Shown: one piece after another, positions 24,094-32,781 of the stretch
How the letters are laid out: every line of letters begins with the position of its first letter
How positions within the stretch are numbered: position 1 is the stretch's first letter
NCBI GenBank assembly: GCA_910577285.1
Contig: CAJTLO010000009.1
Location: 1 to 64,000 of the forward strand
DNA from: an uncultured Rikenellaceae bacterium
GTDB lineage: Bacteria; Bacteroidota; Bacteroidia; Bacteroidales; Rikenellaceae
Length of the DNA: 64,000 bases
Reading direction: 5' to 3'
Translations under genes and position numbers: made by a program
The notes under the pieces: model-generated
Told to the model about the DNA's origin: nothing
The model's database searches: none
Seen by the model: the letters and a program-made list of their open reading frames with translations, nothing else

Positions 24094-26589
24094 TTATCGC
24101 TTCAGGAACGTTCCCTTGCATGCGGTTTTTCCGCCGTCGCCCACGAAGGTATAGACACCCGGTGCCAACGAGGAAACATCGAGCTTCGCATGGCCCTCGT
24201 CATCGAAAAGGAGCTTCCCGCCGAGCACCTTGCGGGCCGCCGCATCGTATACGGAGAAAGAGAGACTCTCTCCCGGGGCAGCACTGCAATACACCTGCAA
24301 CAGGTTATCCACCGGACCGGACTGGAGCGCGAACTCTCCGTCGGAGGGGAGCGTGCCTTCGGAAGGCTCGGGTCCCTTCTCCACGAACACCGTCATGGCG
24401 GATTGCACCATCTCGCCGTCGAGGTCGGCAGCCAGTACGGTGACATTGGCCGTACCCCGGGCCTGCGGCACCAGCACCAACACCGTGCCGTTCTCCTCAA
24501 GGGTCGCCCTTACAATCTTCTCTTGCCGGTTGGTCAGGCTATAGGTCAGTACATCGCCGTCCTCAAAGTTGGGATCGGTAAAATAGTCCGCCAGCACGAA
24601 CCGCATGGCGAACTCCTCGCCCGCCTCGGCGATGGTGATGTTGCCGAAACGCTCCTTGACACGCGGCTTCTGGTTCTCATAGTCGCCGGTCGTAATGTCG
24701 AGTTCCACCGGTGCGGACTCGTTGCCGAAGCGGTCCACGGCCTTCACCGTCAACGCATACTCCGTATTGTAGGTGCCCGTCATCTTATAGGAAACGCGAT
24801 CGCCCACCTCCCAGTAGTTGCCGAAGAAGAGCTCGTCCGATACCTCTTCGCGATCCTGGAATTTACCCACTCCTTTACCGGTGTAGGTCACTTTGAACCC
24901 GGCTACGGTCATTTCGTGTCCGTCGGCCGGCACCAGCCACGAGAACCTCAGCTCATTCCGGACACTCTCCACCTCGGGGGCGGTGATCGCTCCGGGAGCG
25001 CTGCCGGAATCCTCCAGGAAAATAAGCCCCGCATCGACAAGGCCCACACCGAGCTTGCCGTCGTACTTCGACCCTACATACTCGCTCACCGGCCGGAAGC
25101 TGCGCAGCAACCGCTCCTTAAGCTGCTGGGGCGTAAACCCGGGATGGCCGACCCCGTAATGCGATACGATCAGCGCCGCGATACCCGACACGTGCGGACA
25201 GGCCATCGACGTACCGCTCATATAGACATAACCGCCGCCCAGGTCGGTACTGTACACCTGACACTCCCGCGGATAGGAGGTGTCGTTGCCGTCCGATCCG
25301 CCCGGAGCATAAATATCGGCTGCCGTACCGTAATTGGAGTACCCCGCCTTGATATAGTCCGGACTCATGGCGGTCACCGCCAGCGTCCGAGGATCGGCAC
25401 CGGGCTGCTGCACCACCGCGACATTGCTGTTCCCCGCAGCAAAGATGAGGATACCGCCCCGCATCGGACCGGTCTGTTCGCCGTCGGGACCGATACCGGC
25501 ATTCTCGATAAAGTAGTCCAAAGCATCGGACATATCCTTGGGCAGGATGGTCATGTCGCGGTATACCCAACTGTTCTGGGCGATCACCGCGCCGTTGTCC
25601 GCCGCATAGAGAAACGCTTCGGCCCCACGACCCGACTCCTCCGTATCGAATATCTGACACGACATGATTCTCACGCCGTCGCCGTTGCCCGTACCGCCGG
25701 CCACGCCGCAACCGCCGATGCCGTTGTTATTGACCGCCGCCACCGTACCGGCCACGTGCGTACCGTGGCTGTTGGGCGCCAGTTCGCCGCTCCACCGCAT
25801 GGTGTTCCATCCGTACACGTCGTCCTCATAGCCGTTGCCGTCGTCGTCCACACCTTCGGCACCGTTCAGCTCGGCCTCGTTCACCCACATGTTGGCTGCC
25901 AGGTCGGGATGATCCCACTGCACGCCGCCGTCCATCACGGCCACGATCACGGCCGGATCGCCCGCCGTAGTCTTCCATGCCTCGAAGAGGTTGATGTCGG
26001 CACCCTCCACAGACCTGCGCATGGTGCCCGGGTTATTGTAATGCCACTGCATCCCCAGCGAGGGGTCGTTGAAAGGCGCCTCCAGCGGACGCGACGCTCC
26101 CAGGGCCGCAGGTGTGTAGACCATCTCGGCGGGTACGCCGCCCCCCTGATCCAGCGGCTCGATGCGATACACGGGTTGCACATGCGCCACACCGGGCAAG
26201 GTGGCGATCCCCTCCTGCGCACGCGACACGGGAATATCCTCATCGAACCGGATATCGTACCACAAATGGAAGCCGTACCGGCGGCGGCGTTCGGCGAAAC
26301 GGCCCCCGTCGCCGAACGTGCGTCGGATCTGCGTCGCTCCGAGCGACGCAGCGATCCGATCCAGCTCCGGGTCGCCCGAATCGGCCTCTCCACGGGTGAA
26401 TACCCCCACCCGAAGAGGCTGGGTATCCTCCTGCAACTTAATTCTTATCCATCCGTCCAACACCGACTCCGCATCGGCCGGGGCGGCAGTCTCCCCTCCG
26501 GGAAGCGATCCGGCAGGCATCTGCGGCTCCTTCGCGCACGCCACCACGGCCAGCGCCACCGCTCCAACTATCCAAAATTTAGCTTTCAT
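24094..26589 (-). CDS. S8 subtilisin-like protease 1, lipoprotein with T9SS-like C-terminal domain
   Basis: Protease 1 has 831 residues. The signal peptide ends at Cys18 (VVAC), followed by AKE. The propeptide spans about 46-142 (GWIRIKL.., GGRFAERRRRYGFHLWYDI, ending VAHVQPVYR). The catalytic domain carries Asp220 (AVMDGGV), His275 (SHGTHVAG), oxyanion Asn387 (FAAGN) and Ser461 (GTSMACPHVSG), so it should be active. A calcium-loop-like VDDDGNGYEDD follows WVNEAELNG. Then come an Fn3-like region (KAVDRFGNES), one cadherin-like repeat (DYFTDPNFEDGDVLTYS), and a C-terminal domain ending LDVSSLAPGVYTF..KGTFLKR that resembles T9SS sorting domains. Last gene of the array, separated from protease 2 by a strong hairpin. 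Exported protein; substrate unknown. Confidence 0.93.
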   Translation of the reverse strand: MKAKFWIVGAVALAVVACAKEPQMPAGSLPGGETAAPADAESVLDGWIRIKLQEDTQPLRVGVFTRGEADSGDPELDRIAASLGATQIRRTFGDGGRFAERRRRYGFHLWYDIRFDEDIPVSRAQEGIATLPGVAHVQPVYRIEPLDQGGGVPAEMVYTPAALGASRPLEAPFNDPSLGMQWHYNNPGTMRRSVEGADINLFEAWKTTAGDPAVIVAVMDGGVQWDHPDLAANMWVNEAELNGAEGVDDDGNGYEDDVYGWNTMRWSGELAPNSHGTHVAGTVAAVNNNGIGGCGVAGGTGNGDGVRIMSCQIFDTEESGRGAEAFLYAADNGAVIAQNSWVYRDMTILPKDMSDALDYFIENAGIGPDGEQTGPMRGGILIFAAGNSNVAVVQQPGADPRTLAVTAMSPDYIKAGYSNYGTAADIYAPGGSDGNDTSYPRECQVYSTDLGGGYVYMSGTSMACPHVSGIAALIVSHYGVGHPGFTPQQLKERLLRSFRPVSEYVGSKYDGKLGVGLVDAGLIFLEDSGSAPGAITAPEVESVRNELRFSWLVPADGHEMTVAGFKVTYTGKGVGKFQDREEVSDELFFGNYWEVGDRVSYKMTGTYNTEYALTVKAVDRFGNESAPVELDITTGDYENQKPRVKERFGNITIAEAGEEFAMRFVLADYFTDPNFEDGDVLTYSLTNRQEKIVRATLEENGTVLVLVPQARGTANVTVLAADLDGEMVQSAMTVFVEKGPEPSEGTLPSDGEFALQSGPVDNLLQVYCSAAPGESLSFSVYDAAARKVLGGKLLFDDEGHAKLDVSSLAPGVYTFVGDGGKTACKGTFLKR

Positions 26590-26677
26590 ATACTCTTCAT
26601 TTTTCCGAACCGAACACCGATTCCCGAAACAGGACTCCGCTCGCCGCCGGGGCTCCGGGTCCCACGTTCTTATCGCA

Positions 26678-26713
26678 ATACAGGTTCCGGAACGCCTGTT
26701 CCGGAACCTGTAT
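26678..26713 (-). terminator. hairpin between proteases 2 and 1
   Basis: ATACAGGTTCCGGAAC / GTTCCGGAACCTGTAT is a perfect 16-bp stem with a 4-nt loop, just after the stop of protease 2. Confidence 0.78.
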
Positions 26714-26747
26714 CGGATTGTTCATCTGCGATCGGTCACCGTCGTTC

Positions 26748-29216
26748 CTACTTCTTTACAAACGATCCCGTCACCTGATTCTCCGCATAGACCACTGCGA
26801 GCGTATATACCCCCGGACTCCATGCCGCAGCGGCTATCGTTCCCGCTCCCTTGTCGTCCAGCACGAGGTCGCCGCTCCACACCTTCCTCGCGGCGGCATC
26901 GTAGACCGTAGCCTTCACCGTCGCTCCGGAAGCTCCCGAAAGCGTGAATCCGAGTTCATTGCCCACGGGGTTCGACGCAATGGCGAGCGTCGATGCCGCC
27001 TGGCCGGGAGCCGGACCGTTGACTACGGAAATCCGGAACTTCAACTCGGCCCACTCGCCCGCCAGGTCGGTAGCCCTTACGGTAATGTTGGCCGCTCCTC
27101 TCGCCTTGGGGGTCAACGTGAGTACCCCTTCGGCCACCGACGTCGCCACGACCGCTTCGTTGCTGCTCTCGGCAGTAAAGGTGAGCACGTCGCCATCGGT
27201 CAGGTTGCGGTCGGTGAAATACTTGGAAAGCGTATATGTCAAGGCATGCTCCTCACCCGCTGTCGGGATGCTGCTGTCGCCTATCTTCTCCATCACTTTC
27301 GGCGCCACGTTCTCGAAGCCCCCGAGGGTCACGGTGAGTTCCTTGCTCTCCGTCGTGCGGTTGCCCCAACGGTCTTCCGTCTGAATCGCGATATTGTAGG
27401 ACGTATGATACTTGCCGTCCAGCGTATAGGTCACTTCGTCACCCACGTTGCAGAGGTTTCTGATCTCCTGCTCTACGGGTTCCTCGCCCTGCGGGCCGTA
27501 GGTCACGTAATAGGTGGCCACCGCCGCACCGTTGCCGTCGGCAGGCACCTTCCAGGTAAGGTTGATCTTGTTGAGCTCGCCGCTGGCCTGGGCATCCTCC
27601 ACATTGGCGGGCACCGTCTTCGGGTCGTCCATCAGCGCCGCGGCAGCATCGACCAGACCTACGCCTATGTCGCCGAGCTGGTCATCGGGAATCAGACCGC
27701 CCATAGGCCGGTAACCGTTGAGCAGGCGCTTCTTGCACTCGGTCGCGGTAAAGCCCTGGCCGCCGAAGTGCGAAACGATCAGCGCTGCCACGCCCGACAC
27801 ATGCGGACAAGCCATCGACGTTCCCCACTGGAAGGAATAGCCCACCGCCCCGCTATAGGGATCTACATAAGAGCTGAGCACATTTCCGCTCCCGCCCGTA
27901 GCGCCAGCACCGCCCGGTGCGAATATATCGATCTCCGGACCGCAGCTCGAATAGCTTCCTTTCTGATAATCCGGCCCCATGGAGGCCACGGCGATCACCT
28001 TGTCGCTTGCGGCAGGCAACAAGGTCGGTCCCCCCGCATTACCCGAAGCGAAGATGATGATACCGCCCGCCATCGGACCGGTCTGCACATCGTTCTCGCC
28101 GTCACCGTCCGTATCGTCCCAGCCGGCGTTCTCGTTGAAGTAGTCGAACGCACGTTCGTAGGAGTAGGGAAGTTTTCCCGTCAGACCGAGCGTCCAGCTG
28201 TTCTGCGAGATCACCGCACCGTTATCGGCCGCATAGACATAGGTTTCGGGGGCGAGTTCGGCGAACTGTTTGCCGTACAAGATCTGAAGGCTCATGATCC
28301 GCACGCCGTCGCCGTTGCCCGTACCGCCGGCCACACCGCACACGCCGATACCGTTGTTGTTCACCGCACTGATGGTACCCGACACGTGGGTGCCGTGGCC
28401 GTCGGGGGTGATGTTGGCCGTATTATGCACGTAGTTCCAGCCGTGCAGGTCGTCCTTGTAGCCGTTGTTGTCGTCGTCTTCGCCATCGGCGCCGTTCTGT
28501 TCGGCCTCATTCACCCAGATATGGGCGGCGAGGTCTTCGTGCGTCAGCATGATACCCTCGTCATGCACCGAAACGATGACGTTCGGCTTGCCGGTTTCCA
28601 CCTTCCAGGCCTCGAAAAGGTTGATGTCGGCACCGGCCGTGAACCCTTTCTTACCCCCGTCGTTGTTGTAGTGCCACTGCTGCGAAAGCTGCGGATCGTC
28701 GAAGGGCATCACGGTATGCGGAATCGCTACCGTGGGAGTATAAATGACCGTGCCGGGGATATACACCGCATCGGCATCCGTGCTGCGAATGACATACACG
28801 GGCTCGATGTGCTCGATCTGCGCCACATCGGCAAAGCGGTCCGCCGCACGCGAAACGGGCACCTCCTCATCGAAGCGCACGTCGTACCACAGGTGCAGTC
28901 CGTACCGGCGGCGACGCTCGGCGAACCGGCCCCCGTCGCTGAACACACGGCGTATCTCCGTAGCGCCCAGTTCGGCCGCGATGCGGTCCATCTCCTCGTT
29001 GCCGGACTCCATGGCACCGCGGGTAAACACCCCGGCCCGCAACGGAGCGGCATCCTCGTTCACCTTGATCCTTATCCACCCTTCGCACACTTCGCCGGCA
29101 CCTATATCGGTCTTCGGCTTCCCGGGAGCGACCTCTTCCGTAAAAGCCGCCTCCTTGGTACAGGAAACCGTCGCAAGGGCGCAAACGGACACCAATAAAT
29201 ATTGTACTCTTTTCAT
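26748..29216 (-). CDS. S8 subtilisin-like protease 2, lipoprotein with T9SS-like C-terminal domain
   Basis: Protease 2 has 822 residues from ATG 29216 (MKRVQYLLVS); an upstream in-frame extension to 29303 has no signal-peptide character. The lipobox is TVSC (Cys19), followed by TKE. The propeptide runs to about 141 (GGRFAERRRRYGLHLWYDV). Catalytic residues are Asp219 (SVHDEGI, an unusual His before Asp), His274 (GHGTHVSG), Asn in FASGN near 393 and Ser467 (GTSMACPHVSG). A single cadherin-like repeat (KYFTDRNLTDGDVLTF) precedes the C-terminal domain, which ends AAWSPGVYTL..TGSFVKK. Asp-box IMLTHEDL differs from the WDHPDL of most paralogues. It follows protease 3 by 122 bp without a clear terminator and may share its transcript. 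Confidence 0.93.
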   Translation of the reverse strand: MKRVQYLLVSVCALATVSCTKEAAFTEEVAPGKPKTDIGAGEVCEGWIRIKVNEDAAPLRAGVFTRGAMESGNEEMDRIAAELGATEIRRVFSDGGRFAERRRRYGLHLWYDVRFDEEVPVSRAADRFADVAQIEHIEPVYVIRSTDADAVYIPGTVIYTPTVAIPHTVMPFDDPQLSQQWHYNNDGGKKGFTAGADINLFEAWKVETGKPNVIVSVHDEGIMLTHEDLAAHIWVNEAEQNGADGEDDDNNGYKDDLHGWNYVHNTANITPDGHGTHVSGTISAVNNNGIGVCGVAGGTGNGDGVRIMSLQILYGKQFAELAPETYVYAADNGAVISQNSWTLGLTGKLPYSYERAFDYFNENAGWDDTDGDGENDVQTGPMAGGIIIFASGNAGGPTLLPAASDKVIAVASMGPDYQKGSYSSCGPEIDIFAPGGAGATGGSGNVLSSYVDPYSGAVGYSFQWGTSMACPHVSGVAALIVSHFGGQGFTATECKKRLLNGYRPMGGLIPDDQLGDIGVGLVDAAAALMDDPKTVPANVEDAQASGELNKINLTWKVPADGNGAAVATYYVTYGPQGEEPVEQEIRNLCNVGDEVTYTLDGKYHTSYNIAIQTEDRWGNRTTESKELTVTLGGFENVAPKVMEKIGDSSIPTAGEEHALTYTLSKYFTDRNLTDGDVLTFTAESSNEAVVATSVAEGVLTLTPKARGAANITVRATDLAGEWAELKFRISVVNGPAPGQAASTLAIASNPVGNELGFTLSGASGATVKATVYDAAARKVWSGDLVLDDKGAGTIAAAAWSPGVYTLAVVYAENQVTGSFVKK

Positions 29217-29338
29217 CCTTGGTATGATAGTTAATAAATTCTCTCTCCTATTCCGGGAGCCGAACGGCTCCGTCGCCACGCGCCTCCGCCCTGCGGGCGG
29301 CACCGGCCCGTGCGCGAGGTCGTAAAGTTACATCATCC

Positions 29339-31801
29339 TTATCTTTTCACAAAAGTTCCGCGCAGGATAGTGCCGTTCCTCTCCGCCGAAAGCGTATAGT
29401 GACCGGGACTCAGGCCGCTCACATCGAGCGCTACGCGCCCGTCCGCCGCCTCTGCGGCAACCGCCATCACCCGGCGGGCCGCACCGTCGTAGATGCGTAT
29501 GTTCACCACGCCCTCCATCCCCTTCAGGCGGATTTCGAGCCGCTCGGCCACGGGGTTCGATTCGATCGCAAGCCCTTCCGTCCCATCCGAGGGGGCCGCT
29601 TCTGCGGTCACCTTCGCATAGACCGTGGCGCTCACCGCCGCCCCGGCCAGGTCGGTGGCCGTGACTGTCAGCATGCTGCTGCCCGCCGTCCGCGGCACCA
29701 GCGTCATCACATCGCCCCGCAACTCCACGCCGACGACTTCTTCATTCGTGCTCACGGCCGAATAGGCGAGTTCGTCGCCGTATTCGAGATCGGGGTCGGT
29801 AAAGTAGGGGGTCAGCGACACCTCCAGGCGATCCGACTCCTGCGTACCGGTCAGGGTGAAGTCGGGCATGCGCTCCGCGGTCTTCACCGGCGGCCGGTTC
29901 TCGAATCCGCCTATGGAAAACGAGCCGGAAACCGGTTCGGACTCGTTGCCGAAACGGTCTATAGCAATAACGTTTATTTCGTAATCGGTATTGTACCGCC
30001 CCTGAAAGGAGGCTACCATGGTCTCTCCCACCTCGCGACGGTTCGCCACCTCCGTCTTCTGCGGCGTAGCGTCGGCGGACGCATACTCCGCGACGAAGCG
30101 TGCCACGGGATTCCCGTTGCCGTCGGCCGGCACCCTCAACGCGATCTTCACCTCGTTGCCCGTCACCTCCACCGCACCGAGCTCCGCCGCGGCGGGCGGT
30201 GTCTGCGGATCGGCTACGAAAGCCGCTCCCGCATCGAGCAGGCCGACACCCAGCACATCCAGGTCGGCATCGGCAGCCAGACCGCCCACAGGCCGGTAGG
30301 AACGGAGCAGGATCTCCCTGCACTGCTCCGCGGTGAACCCTTCGCCGCCGTATGCGGCAACGATGAGCGCAGCCAGCCCCGAAACGTGCGGACAAGCCAT
30401 GGAAGTACCGTACATGGCGTCGTAATCGCTACCGGCTACCGTGCTCCATACCTTCCGTTTGTAATTGGCGGCCTTCACCCCGCCGGGGGCCATGATATCG
30501 GCCTCGGGGCCGCGGTTGGAGTAGGCCTCGAGGGTGTAGTCCGCCCCCATCGCGGTCACCGTCACCGTCCGCGGGTCGGCTGCCGGAAACTCCACCCGGC
30601 CGCCGGAGTTGCCCGCTGCGCAGATGATGATGCCGCCCCGCATCGGGCCCGTCTGCACGTCGTTCACCCCGTCGCCGTCGCTGTCGTCCATCCCGGCATT
30701 CTCGATGAAATAGTCGAAAGCCACGCTGTAGGCTCGCGGAAGCGCCGAAAGCCGCGTCCATGTCCAACTGTTCTGCGAAATCACCGCACCGTTATCGGCC
30801 GCATAGACGAAACTTTCCGCATCGGTATCCCCTACCGACTCGTTTCCCTCGAATATCTGCAACGCCATGATCCGTGCGCCGTCGTCGTGGCCCGTACCGC
30901 CCGCCACGCCGCACACGCCGATGCCGTTGTTATTGACCGCCGCCACCGTGCCGGCCACATGCGTCCCGTGGTCCTCCCCCACGATCGTGGCGTTGCCTCG
31001 AACGAAATTCCAGCCGTAGACGTCGTCGACGTATCCGTTGCCGTCGTCGTCCACCCCGGGCGTGCCGTTCAGCTCGGCCTCGTTCACCCACATGTTGGCC
31101 GCCAGATCGGGATGGTCGTACTGCACACCGGCATCCGTAACGGCCACGATAACCTCCCGGCTGCCCGCCGTAGTCTTCCATCCCTCGAAGAGATTCATAT
31201 CCGCCCCTGCTTTCGCGAGGTTGACGCTTCCGTCGTTATGGTAATGCCACTGTTGGGCGAGCATGGGATCGTCGAACGGCAATTGCCCCTCGCCCTCCAT
31301 CGCCACAGGAGGCTCATAGAAGGCGTCCGCCGGCACCGCGACGGCATCGAGCCGCCGCATCCGGTAAATCGGCTCGACGACCTCGACTCCCGGCAGTGCG
31401 GCCATCTCGGCCTGCGCACGCGACACGGGCACCTCCTCGTCGATCCGGATGTCGTACCACAGATGAAGACCGTAGCGACGGCGACGAGCCTCGAAACGCC
31501 CCCCGTCGCGGAACACGCGACGGATCTCCGTCGCACCGAGCTCCTGCGCCACTGCATCCAGCCGCGAGTCCCCCGACGCCATCTCGCCGCGCGTAAAACA
31601 ACCCGTGCGAAGCGTCCGGGAACCCTCCTCCGAGAGCTTTATCCTTATCCAGCCGGGAACCGCTCCCTCTTCGGCGACATACCGTACGTCATCCTCCTCC
31701 GCACCATCGCATACGACAGAAGGCTCTTTCGTGCAGGAGCACGTCAATACGACAACCGCCGCAAAGGCCTTAAACAATCCGGAGTTCATAGGGTTATTCA
31801 T
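29339..31801 (-). CDS. S8 subtilisin-like protease 3, lipoprotein with T9SS-like C-terminal domain
   Basis: Protease 3 has 820 residues from ATG 31801 (MNNPMNSGLFK); ATG 31789 is also possible. The lipobox lies at TCSC (Cys23), followed by TKE. The propeptide contains GGRFEARRRRYGLHLWYDI and ends VVEPIYR near 147. Catalytic residues are Asp223 (AVTDAGV), His278 (DHGTHVAG), Asn398 (CAAGN) and Ser467 (GTSMACPHVSG). The calcium-loop-like VDDDGNGYVDD is intact. An Fn3-like region with IDRFGNES, one cadherin-like repeat (PYFTDPDLEYGDELAYS) and the C-terminal domain (LDVSGLSPGHYTLS..RGTFVKR) follow. An AT-rich CGAAAATA element 70 nt upstream suggests this gene heads the 3-2-1 transcription unit. 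Confidence 0.93.
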   Translation of the reverse strand: MNNPMNSGLFKAFAAVVVLTCSCTKEPSVVCDGAEEDDVRYVAEEGAVPGWIRIKLSEEGSRTLRTGCFTRGEMASGDSRLDAVAQELGATEIRRVFRDGGRFEARRRRYGLHLWYDIRIDEEVPVSRAQAEMAALPGVEVVEPIYRMRRLDAVAVPADAFYEPPVAMEGEGQLPFDDPMLAQQWHYHNDGSVNLAKAGADMNLFEGWKTTAGSREVIVAVTDAGVQYDHPDLAANMWVNEAELNGTPGVDDDGNGYVDDVYGWNFVRGNATIVGEDHGTHVAGTVAAVNNNGIGVCGVAGGTGHDDGARIMALQIFEGNESVGDTDAESFVYAADNGAVISQNSWTWTRLSALPRAYSVAFDYFIENAGMDDSDGDGVNDVQTGPMRGGIIICAAGNSGGRVEFPAADPRTVTVTAMGADYTLEAYSNRGPEADIMAPGGVKAANYKRKVWSTVAGSDYDAMYGTSMACPHVSGLAALIVAAYGGEGFTAEQCREILLRSYRPVGGLAADADLDVLGVGLLDAGAAFVADPQTPPAAAELGAVEVTGNEVKIALRVPADGNGNPVARFVAEYASADATPQKTEVANRREVGETMVASFQGRYNTDYEINVIAIDRFGNESEPVSGSFSIGGFENRPPVKTAERMPDFTLTGTQESDRLEVSLTPYFTDPDLEYGDELAYSAVSTNEEVVGVELRGDVMTLVPRTAGSSMLTVTATDLAGAAVSATVYAKVTAEAAPSDGTEGLAIESNPVAERLEIRLKGMEGVVNIRIYDGAARRVMAVAAEAADGRVALDVSGLSPGHYTLSAERNGTILRGTFVKR

Positions 31802-31870
31802 CTGTTTTCCCGTTTTTACGTCTTCCCGGCACGAGGCCGAAAGTCCGATGTGCATAACAAGCAAAAATAA

Positions 31871-31878
31871 CGAAAATA
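31871..31878 (-). promoter_or_regulatory. promoter-like CGAAAATA element upstream of protease 3
   Basis: Reads TATTTTCG on the minus strand, a one-base variant of the TAnnTTTG -7 box, 70 nt before the start codon and inside the only AT-rich stretch of the gap. The same element precedes proteases 5 and 8, and variants precede protease 6 and the orphan prodomain. Confidence 0.5.
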
Positions 31879-32700
31879 TAGAAATATACTAATCTCCACA
31901 TCCTATTTTTTCATCCGAAGATAACATATCCGTCTCTACACCTGCCCGAGAAAGCGAGAAGAAAACCGAAAGGAGGCAACACAAAAGCGAAGAAGCAAAA
32001 CACTCCCTCCTTCGCACCGGCAGCTACCGATAGAGGAACCGGAAAACCTTTGCCGTTGCGCAACGGCAAGGCAAACCACGCAAAGAGAAACTGCGAGTTG
32101 ACGGGAAACCATACCGAAGGAGCCGACTCCGAGCACAGCGCAAACAACTTGCGCGAGGAGCTGCACCCGAAAAACCGGCATAGGGAACTCCGCATGAAGC
32201 ACCCATGCAAGAACACGCGTTCGACGAATTCAGGCACAGAAAACAGGTCGACTCGGAGAGCTTGCGTCGCAAATAATCCAAAAGCCGGCACAGCCCCAAT
32301 CGGAACAACAGCCAGGACAATTCACAGCAGGCGCACAAAGGAACTTAGCGACAAATCATCCCCGAAAATTCGAACTATGGGAAGGAGCCAAGCAAAGAGT
32401 CACATGGAAAACGGCCGGCATGACCTTATTCTCAAAGAGCCTGTATCGAACACATGTTCGACGAATAGGTCACAGGAAAACACGGGATGAAAAATGCGCA
32501 AACGACACAACCCGCTACGCTTACAAACACACGACATTACATCCTTATACGCGGAACGTGCACAGGGCCGTCAAGTTTGCTTCGCGCACGCCCCGGCAAC
32601 CGGCACGCCCCCGTAGCAGCGACACGGGCTACCCCCAAACAGCCGCCCGGAACCCCGCCCCGAAACCCCGTTCAGAAACCCGTCCGGGAGAGCGCAAAGC
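31879..32700. other. long intergenic between proteases 4 and 3
   Basis: No protein gene convinces me. The + strand is purine-rich. Two imperfect copies of TTCGACGAAT-(3-5 nt)-CACAG(A/G)AAA occur near 32220 and 32456. No further promoter, RNA or mobile-element end was seen. Confidence 0.45.
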
Positions 32701-32740
32701 AAAAACGAGGATACCGGCCCGTAAAGGCCGGTATCCTCGT
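32701..32740 (-). terminator. intrinsic terminator of protease 4
   Basis: ACGAGGATACCGGCC / GGCCGGTATCCTCGT is a perfect 15-bp stem with a 6-nt loop, followed on the minus strand by TTTTT. Confidence 0.9.
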
Positions 32741-32781
32741 TCATTCCGCTCCGACGGGTTCCGCCCCGCCGGCAAGCGCCT

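Noticed and set aside
29217..29303. Upstream extension of protease 2 (and similarly of proteases 3, 4 and 5)
   Set aside because: The extra N-terminal residues lack export character, while the internal Met begins a textbook lipoprotein signal peptide in each case.
31911..32291. 126-codon minus-strand frame between proteases 4 and 3
   Set aside because: Phe/Cys/Leu-rich composition, no signal peptide or start context, and an equally open alternative frame on the same DNA.
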